A stretch of 11,330 nucleotides of DNA from Nanobdellota archaeon (lineage in GTDB: Archaea > Nanobdellota > Nanobdellia > Pacearchaeales > GW2011-AR1). Both the position numbers and the translations under genes were made by a program. The notes beneath the pieces were generated by a model that saw only the letters and a program-made list of their open reading frames with translations, was not told the DNA's origin and ran no database searches. Of the stretch, positions 7,730-11,330 are shown in pieces; within the stretch, counting starts at the first letter, position 1; each line of letters starts with the position of its first letter. The DNA lies in NCBI GenBank assembly GCA_018901375.1, contig JAHIEP010000115.1, forward strand, positions 1 through 11,330, in the 5' to 3' direction.

Positions 7730-8311
7730 TCATTTTACTTTAACATACTTCGCATAAATATTCGTATTAGGAAGTAACCTATTCAAAAAAGTATCATCAT
7801 AAAAAGCGACACTTCTTTTTATTAATAAATTAATAAACGAAAGAAAAAAATTATAATAAAATTTTTTAAATTTCCCAAGAAACGTCTCAGAAGAAAGTTG
7901 GGAATATATTCTAATTTCTTTTATATTCAATCTTATTACGCCAGCATCGCTATGAGTAGTTTCAAAACTATGTGTATTAAAAGAACCTAATACAAAAATC
8001 CTCCTATGCTCCAGCGCCTTAACAGAATTAACCCCATATGGAACCTTAATCTCAATCGTCCCACCAATTTTACAAACCCGATACAATTCTTTCAAAATAG
8101 GAAGTGGGTCAAAAAAATGTTCCAACACATCAAACATAATTATTCTTTCAAAATAATTATCAGAAAAAGGCAATTTCTCTCTTTCAGATAATTTCGACAA
8201 ATCAAAAACAACGTCGGCATTAGCGTCTTTATCCCTGTCCAAATTAATCCACCCTTCCCTATAATCCAAACCACATCCAACATTTAATTTCATAATCTTA
8301 TCATTCTCCAT
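7730..8311 (-). CDS. Small class I SAM-dependent methyltransferase
   Basis: The 193-residue protein has motif I LNVGCG at 9-14, then REGWINLDRD at 18-27 with Asp25 as the likely ribose-binding acid, DLSKLSEREKLPFSDNYFERI leading into FDVLEH at 60-65, and RVCKIGGTIEIKVPYG at 78-93. This layout is the small LNxGCG...GWxNxD methyltransferase type that often sits in glycan loci. It resembles the gene at 9175-9669 closely enough to suggest a common origin. The C-terminal third is Phe/Tyr-rich and amphipathic (YYNFFLSFINLLI), perhaps contacting membrane or a partner. The acceptor is unknown; a sugar hydroxyl is a reasonable guess. The start is less certain: Met7 at 8293 is an alternative. It stands alone, with 67 nt to the next gene and 72 nt from the previous one. 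Confidence 0.78.
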   Translation of the reverse strand: MENDKIMKLNVGCGLDYREGWINLDRDKDANADVVFDLSKLSEREKLPFSDNYFERIIMFDVLEHFFDPLPILKELYRVCKIGGTIEIKVPYGVNSVKALEHRRIFVLGSFNTHSFETTHSDAGVIRLNIKEIRIYSQLSSETFLGKFKKFYYNFFLSFINLLIKRSVAFYDDTFLNRLLPNTNIYAKYVKVK

Positions 8312-8355
8312 ATCAGGTCATCCAAAATTTAAGATAAAAATCAATAGAACATTCT

Positions 8356-8366
8356 CCTTAAAAGTA
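8356..8366 (-). promoter_or_regulatory. Possible TATA box upstream of the small methyltransferase gene
   Basis: ATACTTTTAAG, preceded by GGAA, matches the other promoters in the window, but its centre is 50 nt before ATG 8311. That implies a leader of about 25 nt. A second AT-rich element at 8326-8340 lies about 25 nt before the ATG and would give a leaderless transcript. The sequence does not decide between them. Confidence 0.3.
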
Positions 8367-8383
8367 TTTCCATAATTTTCAAT

Positions 8384-9178
8384 TCACTTTCTTAAAACAA
8401 AAAACACCGACTGAGGACGAACCTTCTCAAAAAAATTCCGAGCATGATATCCATCATTCCAACTAAAAAGTAAACCCAATACATAATCCAACCAAACCAA
8501 AATGCGAGAATTCCCACCACTATGACCAAAAGCATTCATCCTAATCAACAAAGGAAACAAAACCAATCTCTCCTGAATAACTTTCAGTCCCGCCCCAGAA
8601 ACCATCTCTCTAAACAACCCAATCGGAATTCCCCTCTCATGCTTCGTAATTCCCCTTCTATGCTTTCTCCAATCTCCCATAGAAACAATCGGCTCACGAA
8701 TGAGTAAATATCCTCCATGTCGAAGAACTCGAGCAAACTCAGCAATTATCTTACTAACATTCGGAATATGATGCAACACCGCAAAACAAGTTATCAAATC
8801 AAAAGAATTATTATCAAACGGAAGTTCACCACTAACTTTCGGAGAAACATAATTAATCTTCTTCCCTTTAATCACATTCTCCTTCAATTTCTCCGAAGGG
8901 TCAACAATAGTCAAATTCTCAATCCTATCTAATATCGGAACAAACTCATCCCCTCGAGCACTCCCAAACCCAAGCACATCCTTAAACTTCGCATCTCCAA
9001 GCACAGAATACCCATGAACATAATTTATCGCATTATCCCCATAATGATGCGTCTCGGGCTCAATCAACCTCGAATACCCCTCCTTCTCGTCCTTATACCA
9101 CTTCTTAATCTCAGCCAAACTAAAATCATCCCCATACAACTTCTCCCCAGAAAAATACTCATTCATCTTTTCTTTCAT
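8384..9178 (-). CDS. Class I SAM-dependent methyltransferase (Methyltransf_11-like)
   Basis: The 264-residue protein has a degenerate motif I, VLGFGSARGDEF at 68-79, followed by LTIVDPSEK at 89-97 with Asp93 as the acidic residue. Motif II is FDLITCFAVLHHIP at 126-139, and LRHGGYLLIREPI at 152-164 is motif III. The 67-residue N-terminal helical extension and the Arg/His-rich WRKHRRGITKHERG segment after the core may bind the acceptor. The family methylates small molecules, sugars or lipids with SAM. Its ATG overlaps the TGA of the previous methyltransferase (ATGA), so translation is probably coupled and the gene belongs to the unit started by the GT4 gene. The acceptor cannot be named. It is not close to the two small LNxGCG-type methyltransferases. 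Confidence 0.8.
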   Translation of the reverse strand: MKEKMNEYFSGEKLYGDDFSLAEIKKWYKDEKEGYSRLIEPETHHYGDNAINYVHGYSVLGDAKFKDVLGFGSARGDEFVPILDRIENLTIVDPSEKLKENVIKGKKINYVSPKVSGELPFDNNSFDLITCFAVLHHIPNVSKIIAEFARVLRHGGYLLIREPIVSMGDWRKHRRGITKHERGIPIGLFREMVSGAGLKVIQERLVLFPLLIRMNAFGHSGGNSRILVWLDYVLGLLFSWNDGYHARNFFEKVRPQSVFFVLRK

Positions 9179-9669
9179 TTCACAACCCTAGCCTTAGCCC
9201 TAATCTCAACGATAACATTATTCAAAAACCTTCGTAACACATTCAAAACCCCAAACGGCAAACCTCTCAAAAATCTCTGCGGAACCAAATCCATCTCAAT
9301 ATCAAATCGCTCCCTCTGCGAATCATGCGCATATTCAACTTCCCCAAGCGTCTGCCTCATCGACAAATCACTAAAATAATTCTTATGCGTCGGGTCAGCA
9401 TAAGCATAATAACTATTATAATAAGGAACAATAATTTCAACAATCGCTCCATTCTTACAAATCCTCCAAATCTCCCTCATCACTCGAGTCGGGTCATCTA
9501 AATGCTCAAGAACATTATCAATCAAAACATAATCAAAAGTATCGTCCGTAAACGGATACGGATAATCCAAAAAATCAAACGACCTATCAATTCCCTCGCC
9601 ATTCTGAAAATCCACATTAACCCAACCTTCTTTAATTGCCCTCCCACATCCAAAATTTAATTTCTTCAT
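9175..9669 (-). CDS. Small class I SAM-dependent methyltransferase
   Basis: The 164-residue protein starts LNFGCG at 4-9, then KEGWVNVDF at 13-21, FDFLDYPYPFTDDTFDYVLIDN with VLEHLDDP at 53-60, and RICKNGAIVEIIVPYYN at 69-85. The order and wording match the gene at 7730-8311 (LNVGCG, REGWINLD, VLEH), so the two look paralogous; this one has a histidine/aspartate stretch (YADPTHKNYFSD) after the core. At 164 residues it is short but covers the whole SAM-binding core. A GGAG lies 7 nt before the ATG, and the ATG overlaps the TGA of the GT4 gene, so both its start and its co-translation with the neighbours are well supported. The likely role is methylation of a glycan residue or precursor (inference). 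Confidence 0.78.
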   Translation of the reverse strand: MKKLNFGCGRAIKEGWVNVDFQNGEGIDRSFDFLDYPYPFTDDTFDYVLIDNVLEHLDDPTRVMREIWRICKNGAIVEIIVPYYNSYYAYADPTHKNYFSDLSMRQTLGEVEYAHDSQRERFDIEMDLVPQRFLRGLPFGVLNVLRRFLNNVIVEIRAKARVVK

Positions 9670-10736
9670 TTTAATTCTCCGTCGACAATATCCAACAATT
9701 TCTCTCCCGCAATCTCAATAGTATAATTCCTTTTAAAATATTCTCGTACTCGACTCCAATTTTTCCTCTCAATATTCTTCTTTAAATATCCGAACAATTC
9801 GTCAACACTTTTCTTCTTAGAAACAAATCCCAAATAATCTTTCACAACAATATCCTTTATCGCACCAGTATCATAAGACACAACAGGAACCCCGAGCATA
9901 AACGCCTCAAGAATCACAAGCGGATATGACTCAGTAGGATAATCAGTAGGAAAAACTAACCAATTAGCGCTAGCCAAAATCTCAATCTTTTCATTTCCAT
10001 ATTTAACCCCAAGATACTCACACTTTCCTTCAAGTCCAAGCTCCTCTAATTTACTAAACCACTCACTCCTCAAATCACCATTAGGGAAGGCTCCAACAAA
10101 GAAACACTTAAAATCAATTTTAGCTTTTTTCAATTTAGAACACAACTCAAGTGTCTCAAGAGTCCCCTTGCTCTCAATCATATTAGAAAGAAAAACAAAA
10201 ATCGGCTTCTTATTTAAAGCCCTCTGTTTCATAATCACCTTAAACTTCCCGTCATCAATCTCGTCAAGAATCCCGTTCCCCAAAAAATAAACATTTTCCC
10301 TCGAGAAAACATTGCTCATTTCTTCATATAAAGATTCAGAAAGCAAAATAACCTTAGATTTTCCAACAACAAATTTAAAACGCTTTCTATCAACTTCTCG
10401 AGAATGAATCGCAAAAATAATCTTTCTTTTAAACAACTTACAAACAAAGGCATAAACACTATCACGATAAAAAGCAAACCCCCTCGGCGCTATCTCAAAA
10501 AGAACAAGCTTCGGCTTAAAAATAACTAACCTATAAAATAATTTAAAAAACACAGCAAGAACACCAAATAGTTTCACAAAACTAAACCGACCCATTTCTT
10601 CCAAGGAGCTATAATAATTAATCTTAATTTTCTCAACATCATACTTCTTCTTTAAAACATCATAATACAAATCATTCATCCGCGCCGCCCCATGCATAGG
10701 AGGCGAAAACCTCCCCAAAAACAATACTTTCTCCAT
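9666..10736 (-). CDS. GT4-family glycosyltransferase
   Basis: The protein has 356 residues from ATG 10736, which lies 25 nt after a CTTTAAA element. The frame stays open upstream, but a TTG at 10793 would be the only earlier start and would run through the promoter. The N-terminal Rossmann domain has FLGRFSPPMHGAARMN at 5-20, with the HG loop typical of GT4 enzymes. The C-terminal domain begins near PIFVFLSNMIESKGTLE. It contains FPTDYPTESYPLVILEAF, where Glu269 and Glu277 form the EX7E donor-binding pair, then GVPVVSYDTG. The retaining GT-B enzymes of this family transfer sugars from nucleotide donors to lipid- or glycan-linked acceptors at the inner membrane face. Hydrophobic basic segments (LAVFFKLFYRLVIF) suit peripheral membrane binding. 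It leads a three-gene unit with two methyltransferases. Confidence 0.85.
   Translation of the reverse strand: MEKVLFLGRFSPPMHGAARMNDLYYDVLKKKYDVEKIKINYYSSLEEMGRFSFVKLFGVLAVFFKLFYRLVIFKPKLVLFEIAPRGFAFYRDSVYAFVCKLFKRKIIFAIHSREVDRKRFKFVVGKSKVILLSESLYEEMSNVFSRENVYFLGNGILDEIDDGKFKVIMKQRALNKKPIFVFLSNMIESKGTLETLELCSKLKKAKIDFKCFFVGAFPNGDLRSEWFSKLEELGLEGKCEYLGVKYGNEKIEILASANWLVFPTDYPTESYPLVILEAFMLGVPVVSYDTGAIKDIVVKDYLGFVSKKKSVDELFGYLKKNIERKNWSRVREYFKRNYTIEIAGEKLLDIVDGELK
9677..9680 (-). promoter_or_regulatory. GGAG ribosome binding site for the 9669 methyltransferase
   Basis: GGAG lies inside the last codons of the GT4 gene, 7 nt before ATG 9669. It supports that start and translational coupling across the ATGA overlap. 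Confidence 0.5.
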
Positions 10737-10757
10737 AACTTCCCCTAAACATTCACA

Positions 10758-10764
10758 TTTAAAG
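10758..10764 (-). promoter_or_regulatory. Archaeal TATA box for the GT4-methyltransferase operon
   Basis: CTTTAAA on the minus strand, preceded by AAAGT, is centred 25 nt before ATG 10736. It sets that ATG, not the upstream TTG, as the start and implies a leaderless transcript. Confidence 0.6.
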
Positions 10765-10799
10765 ACTTTATCAAACCTTATCACCAACGGCAAAGCCCT

Positions 10800-10892
10800 A
10801 CTATCAGTGAGCCAGAAACGAACGGACTATCAGGAAAAATCCAAAGATTTTTCCGGACTATCAGCGAAGCGGACTATCAGCGAAGCGGACTA
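10800..10892. repeat. Short interspersed array of ACTATCAG units with variable hairpin spacers
   Basis: On the + strand ACTATCAG occurs at 10800-10807, 10826-10833, 10857-10864 and 10873-10880. Three copies extend to CGGACTATCAG, and a broken fifth copy (CGGACTA) ends at 10892 and supplies the TAG stop of the GT11 gene. The spacers differ. The last two are identical and contain GCGAAGC (10864-10870, 10880-10886), and one is a perfect 9-bp hairpin. A separate GGC-AAA-GCC mini-palindrome sits just outside at 10789-10797. Read on the minus strand each full unit contains TGATAG, two adjacent stop codons, and the 16-bp spacing of the last two units shifts their frame. The array fills the space between the GT11 stop and the promoter of the GT4 operon. 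Its function is unknown. Confidence 0.75.
10833..10854. other. Perfect 9-bp inverted repeat (hairpin) inside the repeat array
   Basis: GGAAAAATC (10833-10841) and GATTTTTCC (10846-10854) are exact complements around the loop CAAA. On the minus-strand transcript downstream of the GT11 gene the second arm gives UUUUUCC, so the hairpin could end or protect that transcript's 3' end. Archaeal termination usually relies on a T-tract, so this is uncertain. Confidence 0.5.
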
Positions 10893-11330
10893 AACTCGCA
10901 CCCAATCCTCTGGCAAATTAGACCCATCCCCACTATTAAACATCGTAAACCTCCTCGGCGCAATCACAATCTTCTTACGATTACTATTCAAATATCCACC
11001 CCACCAACTAAACGAACTATTGGCCAAGATATTATTCTTACAAGACCTCATCAATTCCATATCCTCATAATCCTTTCTCCCCTCGACAAAATTCAACTTA
11101 ATTCCAAGTCCAGAAAAATTCTTTTTACACCAATCAATCTCATCCGAAAAAACATAAAACTTCGGATTTTTAACTTTCTTCTTAATCAAGTCAATAGCCT
11201 TCTTGTAATAATCAACATCAAGAACATAACAATCCTTTAACTTCAAAACATCTCCCCTCCTTACATGAATACTAACCGAATTACAAGACCCAATTTCCTT
11301 CAACAACTCTTTTATCTCAACCTTATTCTC
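10890..11330 (-). CDS. GT11 family (alpha-1,2-fucosyltransferase-like), C-terminal part (5' end outside window)
   Basis: The frame is open from base 11330 to the TAG at 10892-10890 and gives 146 residues with no convincing start, so the N-terminal half lies outside the window. Residues 20-27 read SIHVRRGD, the GDP-binding motif of GT11 alpha-1,2-fucosyltransferases. Next come DVDYYKKAI, FYVFSDEIDWCKKNF, and ANSSFSWWGGYL, the family's hallmark second motif, and the end LPEDWVRV is a typical C-terminus. The family moves L-fucose from GDP-L-fucose to the 2-position of galactose-like residues; relatives use GDP-colitose. The GDP-L-fucose synthase at 1630-2574 could supply the donor. The stop codon coincides with the first element of the 10800-10892 repeat array. 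Confidence 0.87.
   Translation of the reverse strand, partial: ENKVEIKELLKEIGSCNSVSIHVRRGDVLKLKDCYVLDVDYYKKAIDLIKKKVKNPKFYVFSDEIDWCKKNFSGLGIKLNFVEGRKDYEDMELMRSCKNNILANSSFSWWGGYLNSNRKKIVIAPRRFTMFNSGDGSNLPEDWVRV

Noticed and set aside
8313-8321. Two-codon upstream ORF (ATG ACC TGA) before the small methyltransferase
   Set aside because: Such short frames are expected by chance, and it is unclear whether it lies in the transcript.
10737-10793. N-terminal extension of the GT4 protein from TTG 10793
   Set aside because: It begins at TTG, crosses the CTTTAAA promoter element, and the family pattern starts at the later ATG (MEKVLFLGRF).
10800-10892. CRISPR array
   Set aside because: Units are 8-11 bp with spacers of 5-20 bp, two spacers are identical, and no cas gene is present.

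Overview
The window looks like a stretch of surface-glycan (capsule, S-layer glycan or glycolipid) biosynthesis genes from an AT-rich archaeon, plausibly a small-genome lineage of the DPANN type. The archaeal call rests on promoters rather than on a marker gene. At least five genes have a CTTTAAA-like TATA element centred 25-28 nt before the chosen ATG, as expected for leaderless archaeal transcripts, and one start also carries a GGTGA Shine-Dalgarno. No RNA gene, transposase or CRISPR array was seen, and the lineage call is inference.

Layout. Bases 1-1639 (+): the C-terminal end of a short-chain dehydrogenase cut by the window edge, then a cobalamin-binding-type radical SAM protein. Bases 1630-2574 (-): GDP-L-fucose synthase, overlapping the radical SAM gene tail to tail. 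Bases 2575-2680 hold a divergent promoter pair. Bases 2681-4288 (+): a CgeB-like glycosyltransferase with an extra C-terminal domain. Bases 4303-7662 (-): two tandem NAD-dependent sugar epimerase/dehydratases followed by a HemN-like radical SAM enzyme. Bases 7730-8311 (-): a small SAM methyltransferase. Bases 8384-10736 (-): a GT4 glycosyltransferase and two methyltransferases joined by ATGA stop/start overlaps. Bases 10737-10889: an intergenic region with an unusual array of short repeats and hairpins. Bases 10890-11330 (-): the C-terminal half of a GT11 (alpha-1,2-fucosyltransferase-like) enzyme, cut by the window edge.

How the genes fit together. GDP-L-fucose synthase supplies a donor that a GT11 enzyme could use; the GDP-mannose 4,6-dehydratase that would precede it is not in the window. 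The other two epimerase/dehydratases probably make further nucleotide sugars, the GT4 and CgeB-like enzymes add residues, and three methyltransferases could decorate the glycan. The two radical SAM proteins are the least expected members. The HemN-like one keeps the HemN fold signatures and length but has lost several residues that contact the substrate in E. coli HemN, so it may act on something other than coproporphyrinogen.

Composition. The + strand is C-rich over G in genes of both orientations. As a result + strand proteins are rich in T/N/K/I and - strand proteins are rich in V/F/G.
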